A stretch of 40,091 nucleotides of DNA. Origin: Betaproteobacteria bacterium (GTDB lineage: Bacteria > Pseudomonadota > Gammaproteobacteria > Burkholderiales > Burkholderiaceae_C). The DNA is taken from positions 1-40,091 of the forward strand of contig CANFOR010000002.1 in the NCBI GenBank assembly GCA_947448675.1, given 5' to 3'. The notes below the pieces were generated by a model. The model saw nothing but the letters and a program-made list of their open reading frames with translations. It was not told the origin of the DNA and searched no databases. Below, in pieces: positions 1 to 9,447 of this stretch (position 1 is its first letter; each line of letters starts with the position of its first letter). The position numbers were made by a program, and so were the translations under genes.

Positions 1-2
1 CC

Positions 3-1811
3 CAGCCTTTTAGCCTGTACAACACCAGCGCCACTTACCGTAGCTGGGAGACCAGTGCCTCGGTGGGCAACAAAAACGGCAACCTGGCTTGGTTCATGAA
101 CTTTGAACACACTGACAGCCAGGGCCAGCCGCTGACCTTTGCCACACGCCTGCTCTCCAGCGGCACCAACAGCAGCGCAGGCACGCCGGTTAGCGGTGCG
201 GTGCTGGGCAACAACAGTGCCAACGCACCCTGGACCATCATCGGCACCGGCACGCAGTACCACACCCAGCAAGACCACATCAAGGCCAAGCTGGCCTACG
301 ATGTAAGCCCCACGGTGCGCGCTAGCTATGTGCTGGGCCTGTGGCAAAACAACTCCACAGGCCTGCCCAGCAGCTACCTGAGCAATGCCGCTGGCCAGAG
401 CGTGAGCAGCGGTGCCATCAACATCAATGGCAAGGCCTATACGGGCTCGCAAGCCCTGACGGGCGGCGACTTTGCTGTGACCCAGCAAAGCAGTTCGCAC
501 GCCATACACGGCCTCTCGCTCAAGAGCCACACCCAAGGCGTATTCGACTGGGAAGTGGCCGCCAGCTTGTACGACTACAGCAAAGACCAGCTGCGCCAAA
601 ACGCCAGTAGCAACAGCTTTCCCAATGCCACCAGTGGCGGCGCAGGCACCCTGGCCGACGGCGGCGGCTCAGGCTGGAACAACCTGGCCCTGCGCGGCAC
701 TTGGCGGCCCGGCGCAGACAGCGCTGCCGCCAAAGATGCCAAGAGCCCACACGTAGTGGACTTTGGCTACCAGCAAGACCACTACACCCTGCAGTACCGC
801 ACGTCTAGCATCACGGGCAACTTCCTCACTGACCCTGCAGGCAGCACGCTGAGCAATGTGGGCGGCAACACCGCTTTGCAAAGCCTGTATGCGCAAGACA
901 CCTGGGCTTTTGCGCCGCGCTACAAAGCGGTGCTGGGCCTGCGCGCCGAGCAGTGGACGGCCAGCAATGGCAACACACAAATTTTGAACGCCACGCCCGC
1001 AGTGAACACCCAGTGGCCGCAGCGTACCGAGCGCTTTGCCTCGCCCAAGGCCGCGCTCTCATACCAGTGGGCTGCAGACACGGTGCTCAAGGCCTCGCTG
1101 GGCCGCGCGGTGCGCATGCCCACCGTGAGCGAACTGTATGGCGGCACCTCGACCACCAATGCGCGTTTCATCAACGACCCGAATCTGCAGCCCGAGAAGT
1201 CATGGACGGGCGAGCTCAGCGCCGAAAAAGACCTGGGCACCGCCTTGTTGCGCCTGACCTATTTCCACGAGAACACGCGCGACGCGCTGTACTCGCAAAC
1301 CACGTTGGACCCGGTGGCTTTGGTCAACGTGAGCCGGGTACAAAACATTGGCCGCATCGAAACCCAGGGCTTGGAGCTGGCCTACAACGCCAACGACGTA
1401 TTCACCAAGGGCTTGGACCTGAGCAGCAGCCTGACCTACGCCCATTCCATCATTAAAGAGAACAGCGGTTTTGTGGCCACGCCCGGTGACACCATTGGCA
1501 AGCAGCAGCCCAACATCCCCCAATGGCGCGGCACCGTGCTGGCGGGCTACCGCTGGAATGCGCAATGGACCAGCAGCCTGGGTGTACGCTACAGTGGCAA
1601 CCAATACCGCACGCTGAACAACGCCGACGTCAACGGCATGGCCTACCAAGGCGTGAGCAAGTTTTTGGTGGCCGACCTGCGGGTGCGCTATCAAGTGAAC
1701 AAACAATGGAGTGCGGCTTTTGGCATCGACAATCTGAACAACGCCCAGTACTGGAACTTTCACCCCTATCCCCAGCGCAGCTACAACGCCGAGCTGAAGT
1801 TTGACCTTTAA
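3..1811 (+). CDS. TonB-dependent receptor, 5'-truncated by window edge
   Basis: Frame open from base 3; C-terminal barrel features such as 'RMPTVSELYGGTSTTNARFINDPNLQPEKSWTGELSAEKDL' and terminal 'NAELKFDL' ending in an aromatic-containing beta strand. Confidence 0.9.
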   Translation, partial: QPFSLYNTSATYRSWETSASVGNKNGNLAWFMNFEHTDSQGQPLTFATRLLSSGTNSSAGTPVSGAVLGNNSANAPWTIIGTGTQYHTQQDHIKAKLAYDVSPTVRASYVLGLWQNNSTGLPSSYLSNAAGQSVSSGAININGKAYTGSQALTGGDFAVTQQSSSHAIHGLSLKSHTQGVFDWEVAASLYDYSKDQLRQNASSNSFPNATSGGAGTLADGGGSGWNNLALRGTWRPGADSAAAKDAKSPHVVDFGYQQDHYTLQYRTSSITGNFLTDPAGSTLSNVGGNTALQSLYAQDTWAFAPRYKAVLGLRAEQWTASNGNTQILNATPAVNTQWPQRTERFASPKAALSYQWAADTVLKASLGRAVRMPTVSELYGGTSTTNARFINDPNLQPEKSWTGELSAEKDLGTALLRLTYFHENTRDALYSQTTLDPVALVNVSRVQNIGRIETQGLELAYNANDVFTKGLDLSSSLTYAHSIIKENSGFVATPGDTIGKQQPNIPQWRGTVLAGYRWNAQWTSSLGVRYSGNQYRTLNNADVNGMAYQGVSKFLVADLRVRYQVNKQWSAAFGIDNLNNAQYWNFHPYPQRSYNAELKFDL

Positions 1812-1819
1812 GGCTTGCC

Positions 1820-2434
1820 ATGAAAACCTTCACATGCCCTTCCACACCGCCCTCCACACCTCCTTCGCTCGCTCTTAAAAAGATAGCTGTCTACGCATTA
1901 TTGGCGGGCGTTACCGCCGTTTTGAGTGGTTTTTTAGCACCCGCCAGCGCGCATATTGTGTTTGACAACCCTGTCGCCGTTGCGGGCAGCAATTACAAAG
2001 CGGTTTTTAGAATCGGCCACGGCTGCGGCAACTCGCCTTTGAAGCAACTTGTGGTCACTATTCCTGCCGGTGTTCAGGGTGCCAAGCCAATGCCCAAAGC
2101 CGGTTGGAACTTGGAGATCGTGCGCGAAAAGTTGGCCACGCCCTATGTCGAATATGGCCGCACGATCAGCGAAGACGTGCGCCGCATCAGCTGGACAGCC
2201 AAGAGCAAAGACGACTACTTGCTCAACGACTGGTTCGACGAGTTTGTGCTACGGGCCAAACTACCCAGCACACCCGGCATGCTGTACTGGAGCGTAGCCC
2301 AGGTTTGCGAAGAGGGCCGCATGGACTGGGCCCAGGTGCCCACGCCCGGGCAAGACCCCAAAAAGCTGAAAAGCCCCGCTGCCACCTTAGACGTGCAAGC
2401 GGCCCCCAGCGGCAGTGCCGAGCATCACCATTGA
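1820..2434 (+). CDS. YcnI/DUF1775 family protein (copper-related, exported)
   Basis: Signal peptide then 'AHIVFDNPVAVAGSNYKAVFRIGHGCGNSPLKQLVVTIPAGV', typical of DUF1775; His-rich C-terminus. Confidence 0.88.
   Translation: MKTFTCPSTPPSTPPSLALKKIAVYALLAGVTAVLSGFLAPASAHIVFDNPVAVAGSNYKAVFRIGHGCGNSPLKQLVVTIPAGVQGAKPMPKAGWNLEIVREKLATPYVEYGRTISEDVRRISWTAKSKDDYLLNDWFDEFVLRAKLPSTPGMLYWSVAQVCEEGRMDWAQVPTPGQDPKKLKSPAATLDVQAAPSGSAEHHH
1871..1918 (+). repeat. Dispersed GCTAY-N8-TAGCT-N4-ACGCA element, copy 1 (inside DUF1775 signal peptide)
   Basis: GCTCT TAAAAAGA TAGCT GTCTACGCA TTATTGGCGGGCGTTACCGCC. Confidence 0.6.
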
Positions 2435-2441
2435 GCCTTTT

Positions 2442-2993
2442 ATGAAACGATTGCTGCGCTATTTCACACCCCGCCAAGCCCAGGCGCGCACCAGCATGCG
2501 CGCGCGCAACTACGCCGTTGTTGCTTGCGCATTTTGCACAGCCCTGCTCAGTCTGCTTCTGACCACTGCGCCGCCTGCCAGCGCGGCCTTGGCACCCACG
2601 CCTGCCGCCGTGCGTGTGCAGGCCGCCTGGGCTCGCGCCAGCGTGCCGGGGCAAAGGGCCAGCGGGGCCTTTATGACGCTCACCGCCAAGGAGCCCCTCA
2701 CTTTGGTGGCAGTATCGTCCCCGATGGCGGGCGTGAGCGAAATCCACAACATGAAGATCGAAGGCGAGGTCATGAAAATGCGCCGCCTGCCACAGGGCCT
2801 GGACCTGCCCGCGGGCCAAGCCGTGCAACTCAAACCCGGCAGCGTGCACCTGATGCTGATGGACTTGAAAGCGCCTTTGCAAAAAGACGCTCACGTGCCG
2901 TTGACCCTGGTCTTTAAAGACGCGCGCAACGTGCAAAGCACGCTAGAGCTGCAAGTGCCCATTGGCCTGGCCGCGCCCACGGTCTTGGAGTAA
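2442..2993 (+). CDS. Copper chaperone PCu(A)C family protein
   Basis: 'AWARASVPGQRASGAFMTLTAKEPLTLVAVSSPMAGVSEIHNMKIEGEVMKMRRL...LKPGSVHLMLMDLK' matches the PCuAC pattern (H...M...HxM). ORF opens at 2415; ATG 2442 (MKRLL) is the more likely start. Confidence 0.92.
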   Translation: MKRLLRYFTPRQAQARTSMRARNYAVVACAFCTALLSLLLTTAPPASAALAPTPAAVRVQAAWARASVPGQRASGAFMTLTAKEPLTLVAVSSPMAGVSEIHNMKIEGEVMKMRRLPQGLDLPAGQAVQLKPGSVHLMLMDLKAPLQKDAHVPLTLVFKDARNVQSTLELQVPIGLAAPTVLE

Positions 2994-3025
2994 GCTGTAG
3001 GCACAAATACAGCAGGAGAAAGCGC

Positions 3026-3775
3026 ATGACCGACGCAGCAAATGGTTTTGGCAGTTTTGGCAAATTGGTTCCGGGTTTTGACTTTTTGCAAAACCTGAGC
3101 GGCGCGGCCAAGGCCAGCCCCGCCAACATGCCGCCCCCAATGGGCAACTGGCTAGCGCCCAGCATCAATATCGAAGAGCTCGACAAACGCATTGAAGAAC
3201 TCAAGGCGGTGCAGTTTTGGCTCGACCAAAACGCCAACGCGCTCAAGGCCAGCATCCAAGCGCTAGAGGTGCAAAAAATGACCCTCACCGCGCTCAAGGG
3301 CATGAACTTCAGCATGGCCGATATGGCCAAGGCTTTTACGCCGCAGGCGGCGAGTGCCCCCGCCAGTTCCGCGACAAGTCCAACGGCCAGCAGTGCTGCT
3401 GCGAACGCAAATGCCAGCTCGCCCCCCAACACCGAAGCGTCCACTGCAGGCAGCGCAGCAGCAGCCGTGCCCGATGCCGCAGCCAAAGCAAGCGCTGCGC
3501 CCGGCGTGGTTGACCCCGTGCAATGGTGGGGCGCGCTCACGCAGCAGTTTCAAAGCATTGCCGCCAGCGCCATGCAAGACGCTGCCAAACACAGCGCAGC
3601 TGCAAGTGGAACGGCCCATGCAAACGCTACAAAAAAAGGAGCTGCAAACGCACGCCCGGTGCGCGCTAGCGCCAAAAACACAAAAAAACCCGCACGCAAA
3701 GCTAGCGCACCCATAGCTGCCAAAACCAGCGCGCCCAAAGCCAGCACGGCCGCTCAACGCCGCAAGGCAACTTGA
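3026..3775 (+). CDS. phaM: PhaM-type polyhydroxyalkanoate granule regulatory protein
   Basis: N-terminus 'FGKLVPGFDFLQNLS...WLAPSINIEELDKRIEELKAVQFWLDQNANALKASIQALEVQKMTLTALKGMN' plus Ala/Lys-rich C-terminal tail. Confidence 0.85.
   Translation: MTDAANGFGSFGKLVPGFDFLQNLSGAAKASPANMPPPMGNWLAPSINIEELDKRIEELKAVQFWLDQNANALKASIQALEVQKMTLTALKGMNFSMADMAKAFTPQAASAPASSATSPTASSAAANANASSPPNTEASTAGSAAAAVPDAAAKASAAPGVVDPVQWWGALTQQFQSIAASAMQDAAKHSAAASGTAHANATKKGAANARPVRASAKNTKKPARKASAPIAAKTSAPKASTAAQRRKAT
3626..3673 (+). repeat. Dispersed element, copy 2 (inside phaM)
   Basis: GCTAC AAAAAAAG GAGCT GCAAACGCA CGCCCGGTGCGCGCTAGCGCC. Confidence 0.65.
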
Positions 3776-5070
3776 TGAAACTCTTCCCCAGCGCGCACGC
3801 CACCCACCCGCAGTGGCGCATGGCGGCCGCCCTGGTGCTGGCCCAGTTGCGCGCACAGATGGCCTTGCCCAGCTATGCTGCGGCGCCGTCATTAGGCTTG
3901 CTCTACATCACCGACCACTACGCTGCGCAGGCCCAAGAGATTTTGGATTTTTTGAGCGCCGAGCTGCCCGAGGTGACCGACTGGTCTGGCACCGTGGGCG
4001 TGGGTGTTGCCGCCAACAATGTGGAATATTTTGACGAGCCCGCACTCAGCCTGATGCTGTGCGCACTGCCCGCCGAGCAGTACCGCGTGTTTTCGGGCGT
4101 CGCGCCCCTGGGTGGCCTGAACACCGGCGCGTTTGAAGCGCATACCGCACTGATCCATGCCGACGGTCACACGCCCGACTTGACCGACTTGATTGCCGAA
4201 CTGGCCGGCCGCACGCACAGCGGTTACTTGTTTGGGGGGCTGGCCAGCAGCCGCAGCCACACAGTGCAATTTGCCGTGGGCGGCAATGGCAATATCAAGG
4301 GCCAGGGCGCGGCGCGCGGCGTTTTTGAGGGTGGCATGAGCGGTGTAGCCTTTGGCGCGGGCGTAGGCTTGCTCTCGCGCGTTACGCAGGGCTGTCAACC
4401 GGTCTCAGGCACGCGCAGCATCACCGCCTGCGAGCGCAACCTGGTGCTGGAGTTAGACGGCAGGCCCGCGCTGGACGTGCTGCTGGCCGACCTGGGCGTG
4501 TCGCTTGACCAACCGCGCGCGGCCCTGGCCAAGGTGCGCGCCACCTTGGTAGGCTTGTCCGACGCTGCACGCGGCATCGCGGGCGACAGCATCAACAAGG
4601 CCGGGCAATTTGGCCCCGATGTGCGGGTGCGCCACATCGTGGGCCTGGATCCCGCGCGCCAAGGCGTGGCCATTGCCGAAACGGTGGAGCCGGGCATGCG
4701 CCTGGCCTTTTGCCAGCGCAACGCGGCCACTGCGCGCAGCGACTTGGTGCGCGTGTGCGCCGAGATCCGTGAAGAACTAGAACCCGAAGAAATGGCGCTG
4801 GAAACCGCCAATGCCCTGGCCTTGCCCGAGGCCCAGGCTAGCGCCCACCCGGCGCGGCGTATTGCTGGTGCGGTGTACGTGAGCTGCTCTGGGCGCGGTG
4901 GCCCGCACTTTGGTGCGCCCAGTGCCGAGCTGCAAATAGTGCGCCGGGCTTTGGGCGACGTGCCCTTGGTGGGTTTTTTTGCAGGCGGCGAGATTGCGCG
5001 CCACCACCTGTATGGCTACACCGGTGTGCTCACCGTGTTTACCGACGCCGCGGCGGGCCCAGCGCACTAG
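3775..5070 (+). CDS. FIST domain signal-transduction protein (FIST_N + FIST_C)
   Basis: Full-length FIST pattern including 'GGLNTGAFEAHTALIHADG...YLFGGLASSR' and C-terminal 'YVSCSGRGGPHFGAPSAELQIVRRALGDVPLVGFFAGGEIA'. ATG overlaps the phaM stop (TGATG). Confidence 0.88.
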   Translation: MKLFPSAHATHPQWRMAAALVLAQLRAQMALPSYAAAPSLGLLYITDHYAAQAQEILDFLSAELPEVTDWSGTVGVGVAANNVEYFDEPALSLMLCALPAEQYRVFSGVAPLGGLNTGAFEAHTALIHADGHTPDLTDLIAELAGRTHSGYLFGGLASSRSHTVQFAVGGNGNIKGQGAARGVFEGGMSGVAFGAGVGLLSRVTQGCQPVSGTRSITACERNLVLELDGRPALDVLLADLGVSLDQPRAALAKVRATLVGLSDAARGIAGDSINKAGQFGPDVRVRHIVGLDPARQGVAIAETVEPGMRLAFCQRNAATARSDLVRVCAEIREELEPEEMALETANALALPEAQASAHPARRIAGAVYVSCSGRGGPHFGAPSAELQIVRRALGDVPLVGFFAGGEIARHHLYGYTGVLTVFTDAAAGPAH

Positions 5071-5074
5071 CGCA

Positions 5075-6421
5075 CTAATGCAGCTTGACGTGCGGCTCGG
5101 TGCGCCGCGTTAGAAAACGGGCGAGCGTGTCGAGCGCTACTTTGGCAAAACCGTGCAATGCGTATTCGTGCATTTTGTAGAGCGACACATACATTAAACG
5201 CGCGAACAGGCCCTCAACAAACAAACTGCCGCCGACCAGGCCACCCATCATATTGCCTACGGTGCTGTATTCACCCAAGGAGACCAAAGAGCCGAAGTCG
5301 CGGTAGCGGTATTCGCTGGGCGCTCGGCCGGCCAGGCGCTGCTGAATTTGCCGCGCCAAGTGCGACGCTTGTTGGTGTGCCGCCTGGGCCCGAGGTGGTA
5401 CCAAGCGTGTGCTGTTGGCGCTGCCGTCGGGCCAGGGGCAGGCCGCGCAGTCGCCGATGGCGAAGATGTTGTCATCCAGCGTGGTTTGCAGCGTGGGTCG
5501 CACCTGCAATTGGTGGATGCGGTTGCTCTCTAAGCCACCCAGACCTTGCAAAAAATCAGGCGCTTTCACGCCTGCGGCCCACACCACCAACTCGGCGGCA
5601 ATATGCCGCCCGTCGGCAAGGCGCACGCCGTCCGGCAAGACCTCGGCCACCTTAGCGTTGGTGTGCACCGCCACGCCCAATTCGCGCAGCAATTTTTCGG
5701 TAGCAACTGAGAGCCGCTCAGGCAGGGCGGGCAAGATACGGGGCGCAGCTTCGATCACATTGACCTGAATATCTTTGTCGGCATTCAAGTGGTCGAGCCC
5801 ATAGGCCACCACTTCTCGGGTGCTGCGGTGCAGCTCGGCGGCCAGCTCCACGCCGGTTGCGCCTGCACCAATGATGGCCACATGCAATTGCTCGGGGCGC
5901 AGCGGCTCGGTTTGCGTGTTGGCCCGAATAAAGGCGCTGAGCATGCGGCGGTGAAAGCGCCGTGCGTCGGCTGCGCTTTCAAGCTTCATCGCGTAGGGGC
6001 CGACGCCGGGGGTGCCAAAGTCGTTGCTCTGGCTACCCACGGCAATGACCAAAGTGTCGTAGCCTAGGCGGCGCTCGGGGGTAATGCTTTGGCCGTCGTC
6101 GTCGATGTAAGGTGCAATGCTGATCTCACGCAATGTGCGGTCCAGGCCGGTCATGGCACCCAGGCAGCTGCTAAAGCCATGCCAATGCGCTTGCGCCAGC
6201 ATGTCGACCTCGTGTACGCCCATGTCCATGCTGCCAGCGGCAATTTCGTGCAGCTTGGGCTTCCAGATATGGGTGCGGTTGGCATCAACCAAGACCACAT
6301 GGGCGCAGGCTTTGCGCCCGCGCCGCGCTCCCAGCTTGTTACCCAAGGCGGTGGCAAGCTCTAGGCCTGCAGCGCCGCCTCCGACGATGACGATGCGGTG
6401 GAGTGGTGTATTTGCGCTCAT
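5075..6421 (-). CDS. NAD(P)/FAD-dependent oxidoreductase, type II NADH dehydrogenase-like
   Basis: 'RIVIVGGGAAGLELATALG' FAD Rossmann motif, 'VAIIGAGATGVELAAEL' NAD motif, 'DDNIFAIGDCAACP' C-terminal FAD motif. Confidence 0.9.
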   Translation of the reverse strand: MSANTPLHRIVIVGGGAAGLELATALGNKLGARRGRKACAHVVLVDANRTHIWKPKLHEIAAGSMDMGVHEVDMLAQAHWHGFSSCLGAMTGLDRTLREISIAPYIDDDGQSITPERRLGYDTLVIAVGSQSNDFGTPGVGPYAMKLESAADARRFHRRMLSAFIRANTQTEPLRPEQLHVAIIGAGATGVELAAELHRSTREVVAYGLDHLNADKDIQVNVIEAAPRILPALPERLSVATEKLLRELGVAVHTNAKVAEVLPDGVRLADGRHIAAELVVWAAGVKAPDFLQGLGGLESNRIHQLQVRPTLQTTLDDNIFAIGDCAACPWPDGSANSTRLVPPRAQAAHQQASHLARQIQQRLAGRAPSEYRYRDFGSLVSLGEYSTVGNMMGGLVGGSLFVEGLFARLMYVSLYKMHEYALHGFAKVALDTLARFLTRRTEPHVKLH

Positions 6422-6513
6422 GGGCTATAGCCTACCACTGGGCAAGCCCTGGCTTACGATGTCACAGTCTGCCGTCACAATCTAAGCTAACGACTATTTG
6501 CCGAGACTTTTAT

Positions 6514-8421
6514 ATGCGCAACACTTCCAGCACTCCCGCACATGAACATCCCAACCAATTTGCGCTCTTGAAGCAAAAGCGGTTTGCGCCTTTTTTCTGG
6601 ACGCAATTCTCTGGTGCAGCGAATGACAATTTGTTCAAATTCGCGTTTACGGTGATGGTGACCTACCAACTCAGTGTGGACTGGATGCAACCGGCGATGG
6701 CGGGCTTGATAATTGGCGCGCTGTTCATTCTGCCTTTTCTATTGTTTTCTGCCACTTCCGGCCAGCTCACCGATAAGCTCAACAAAACGGTGATGATTCG
6801 CTTTGTTAAAAATTTAGAAGTGCTCATCATGCTGATTGCGGCTTTTGGGTTTATCACCGCAAATGCCGCTGTGCTGTTGCTCTGCACTTTTTTAATGGGG
6901 CTCCACTCCACGCTGTTTGGCCCTGTTAAGTTTGCATACCTGCCCCAAGTGCTGAGCGAACGCGAACTAACCGGCGGCAATGGCATGGTGGAGATGGGCA
7001 CTTTTGTAGCCATTTTGCTGGGCAATGTGGTGGGCGGCATTATTGTGGCGATTCCTGAAACTGGCCACCGTGATATAGCCATCGCTTGCGTGGTTTTGGC
7101 CTTGTTCGGCCGTGCGGTTGCGCAGTACATACCCAGTGCACCGGCTACCGACCCTGGGTTGAAAATCAATTGGAATCCCGTCACCGAAACCTGGGCCAAT
7201 CTGAAACTGGCGCATGGCAACTTGGTTGTGTTTCGTTCTTTGCTGGGCATAAGATGGATGTGGTTTTTTGGCGCCGTGTTTTTGAGCCAGTTTCCCAGCT
7301 TTGCGAAAGAGGTTTTGCATGGTGATGCCCATGTTGCCTCGTTACTCTTGGTGGTATTTTCGATTGGCATTGGCACTGGCTCTTTGCTCTGCGAAGTACT
7401 TTCTAAACGCCATGTAGAAATTGGCTTGGTGCCGCTTGGCGCTATTGGTATGAGCGTGTTTGCCATCGACCTTTACTTTGCTTCGCGCAGCATGCCTGCT
7501 TCTGAAATCATGGGCCTGGATGCATTCATGGCACAGCACGCGCATTGGCGTGTGATGGCAGACTTATTTTTACTCAGTCTGTTTGCCGGGCTGTACAGCG
7601 TACCCATGTATGCGCTGATTCAGCTACGCAGCGTAGCGTCGCACCGTGCACGCATCATTGCGGCCAACAATATTCTAAATGCGCTGTTCATGATTGCCAG
7701 CTCCATCATCGCTGGTGCTCTGCTAGCTTCACAATTTACGGTGCCGCAAATTTTCTTATTCGTTGGAATTGCCAACGCAGTCGTTGCTGCCTACATCTTC
7801 TTGATCGTGCCGGAGTATTTGCTGCGTTTTATAGCCTGGTTGCTCTCGCACTTGGTTTACCGCTTCAAGATTCGCGGCGATGAAAACATTCCCACCACAG
7901 GTGCGGCGATTTTGGTGTGCAACCAGGTGAGTTTTGTAGACGCCATTTTGCTGATGGCGGCCAGCCCAAGGCCCATTGTGTTTGTAATGGACCACCGTAT
8001 TTTTAAATTGCCGATCTTGGGTTGGCTATTCAAGCTGGCCAAAGCCATCCCTATTGCATCACATAAGGAAGACCCAGAGGCTTATGTAACGGCTTTTGAA
8101 CGCGCCGCGCAGGTGCTTCAAGCTGGTGACTTGTTGTGCATCTTCCCCGAGGGTGGCATTACGCGCGACGGCACCTTGCAAGAGTTCAAAGGCGGTCTGA
8201 TAAAAATTTTAGAGCGCCAGACTGCTCCTGTGATACCTATGGCATTGCAGAACCTGTGGGGATCTTTCTTCAGCCGCGTCGAGAAGGGTAGCGCCATGGT
8301 GCGGCCGTTCAGACGCGGCCTCTGGAGCCGCGTTGGCTTAAATGTTGGTACGGCCCTAACGCCTGGGACAGTGTGCCCTGCGGGATTACAGGAGCGAGTT
8401 GCTGCTCTGCTTACTAGTTAA
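6514..8421 (+). CDS. MFS (LplT-like) transporter fused to 1-acyl-glycerol-3-phosphate acyltransferase (PlsC-like)
   Basis: N-terminal multi-TM MFS ('FFWTQFSGAANDNLFKFAF') then acyltransferase region 'ILVCNQVSFVDAILLM' (NQ in place of canonical NHxxxxD His) and 'CIFPEGGITRDGTLQEFKGGL'. Start set at ATG 6514. Confidence 0.88.
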   Translation: MRNTSSTPAHEHPNQFALLKQKRFAPFFWTQFSGAANDNLFKFAFTVMVTYQLSVDWMQPAMAGLIIGALFILPFLLFSATSGQLTDKLNKTVMIRFVKNLEVLIMLIAAFGFITANAAVLLLCTFLMGLHSTLFGPVKFAYLPQVLSERELTGGNGMVEMGTFVAILLGNVVGGIIVAIPETGHRDIAIACVVLALFGRAVAQYIPSAPATDPGLKINWNPVTETWANLKLAHGNLVVFRSLLGIRWMWFFGAVFLSQFPSFAKEVLHGDAHVASLLLVVFSIGIGTGSLLCEVLSKRHVEIGLVPLGAIGMSVFAIDLYFASRSMPASEIMGLDAFMAQHAHWRVMADLFLLSLFAGLYSVPMYALIQLRSVASHRARIIAANNILNALFMIASSIIAGALLASQFTVPQIFLFVGIANAVVAAYIFLIVPEYLLRFIAWLLSHLVYRFKIRGDENIPTTGAAILVCNQVSFVDAILLMAASPRPIVFVMDHRIFKLPILGWLFKLAKAIPIASHKEDPEAYVTAFERAAQVLQAGDLLCIFPEGGITRDGTLQEFKGGLIKILERQTAPVIPMALQNLWGSFFSRVEKGSAMVRPFRRGLWSRVGLNVGTALTPGTVCPAGLQERVAALLTS

Positions 8422-8428
8422 AAGAGGC

Positions 8429-8797
8429 TCAAGCTTCTGGATCTTCATCAGCCAAACTGCCCAGATGAAAACACAGACCACCCATGAGCAAGGAAACAGC
8501 GGCCAGGCTAATGGCCAAACGCTTGCCATGCCAAAGTGATTTGAGCCAGGTGTGCAACTCTACCGTGAGCACGGCTTGGGTACCCCCAATGCGTTTCAAC
8601 TCATAGAGTGCTCGCGCTTGCTCTTGAGCAGACAACCCAAATGATTGACCACCAACCATGCTGTATGCGGTGTTTTGGTCTTCTGAATTAGTGCTGGCCA
8701 AGCGATAAACCACTGCTGCACTCAGCAGCCCCACCGAGAGGATGAGCATACCGGCTTTGCGCCAGTTACCTTGTAGCCATTGAGGCCAGTGGATCAT
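8429..8797 (-). CDS. Small hypothetical protein with two predicted TM segments
   Basis: 122-aa ORF with hydrophobic stretches 'GMLILSVGLLSAAVVY' and 'LAISLAAVSLLMGGLCF'; 23 bp downstream of the cNMP-binding gene. Confidence 0.65.
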   Translation of the reverse strand: MIHWPQWLQGNWRKAGMLILSVGLLSAAVVYRLASTNSEDQNTAYSMVGGQSFGLSAQEQARALYELKRIGGTQAVLTVELHTWLKSLWHGKRLAISLAAVSLLMGGLCFHLGSLADEDPEA

Positions 8798-8820
8798 GTT
8801 TTTGCGAATAAGTGGGTTAA

Positions 8821-9378
8821 CTACGCGCCTTTGCCGCGACTGTCCATGATGGCGTTAATCTCTTGCTGTAATGCGTTATTGATCTTCGAGAACAGCTTGA
8901 GTTTTTGATTGGTTTCGCGTAAGCGATCTGCCAAACGCTTCGAAATGGCCAGGGTTAAATGCGCGGCAGTCTGCGGTTTTTCTTGGATCAGTTTGAATAG
9001 CGCAGCCCGTGACAACACCGCTACCGCCAAGTCGCTTGCTGCAGTGCAGGTGGCTGAGCGCGGTGCGCCATCTAAGATGCCCATTTCTCCGATCAGATTG
9101 CCCGGCCCGATGATGGACACCACCATGCCCACTTGATCGCCCGGGGTGTGCGTCTCGACCGACACATCGCCATGCAAAACCAAGAGCATGTAGTTGGTAT
9201 TGGTTTTCTCACCTTCACGCATGAACACCACCCCTTCTGGGATGCGTTTGGGCTGCATGTACTGAACCACACTGCGTGCGTCATCCAAGCTAAGTTCGAT
9301 TAGCGCAGACGAGGTAATCAGCAGTTGGGCTGCTTCATCTTGTGTGACGGTATTTTCAAAAATGCTGGCGGATTCCAT
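8821..9378 (-). CDS. Cyclic nucleotide-binding domain protein (no recognisable DNA-binding domain)
   Basis: 'IPEGVVFMREGEKTNTNYMLLVLHGDVSVET...IGPGNLIGEMGILDGAPRSATCTAASDLAVAVLSRAAL' is a CNB-domain pattern; C-terminus is a short helix rather than an HTH. Confidence 0.85.
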   Translation of the reverse strand: MESASIFENTVTQDEAAQLLITSSALIELSLDDARSVVQYMQPKRIPEGVVFMREGEKTNTNYMLLVLHGDVSVETHTPGDQVGMVVSIIGPGNLIGEMGILDGAPRSATCTAASDLAVAVLSRAALFKLIQEKPQTAAHLTLAISKRLADRLRETNQKLKLFSKINNALQQEINAIMDSRGKGA

Positions 9379-9407
9379 AGTTCACATTGTAAGCATGCGT
9401 GCATGAA

Positions 9408-9429
9408 AAAGCCGCTCAAGAGCGGCTTT
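9408..9429 (-). terminator. Rho-independent terminator of the atp operon
   Basis: AAAGCCGCTC-AA-GAGCGGCTTT hairpin followed by a U-run on the minus strand, just downstream of atpC. Confidence 0.85.
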
Positions 9430-9447
9430 ACTGGGGAATAACGAGTC

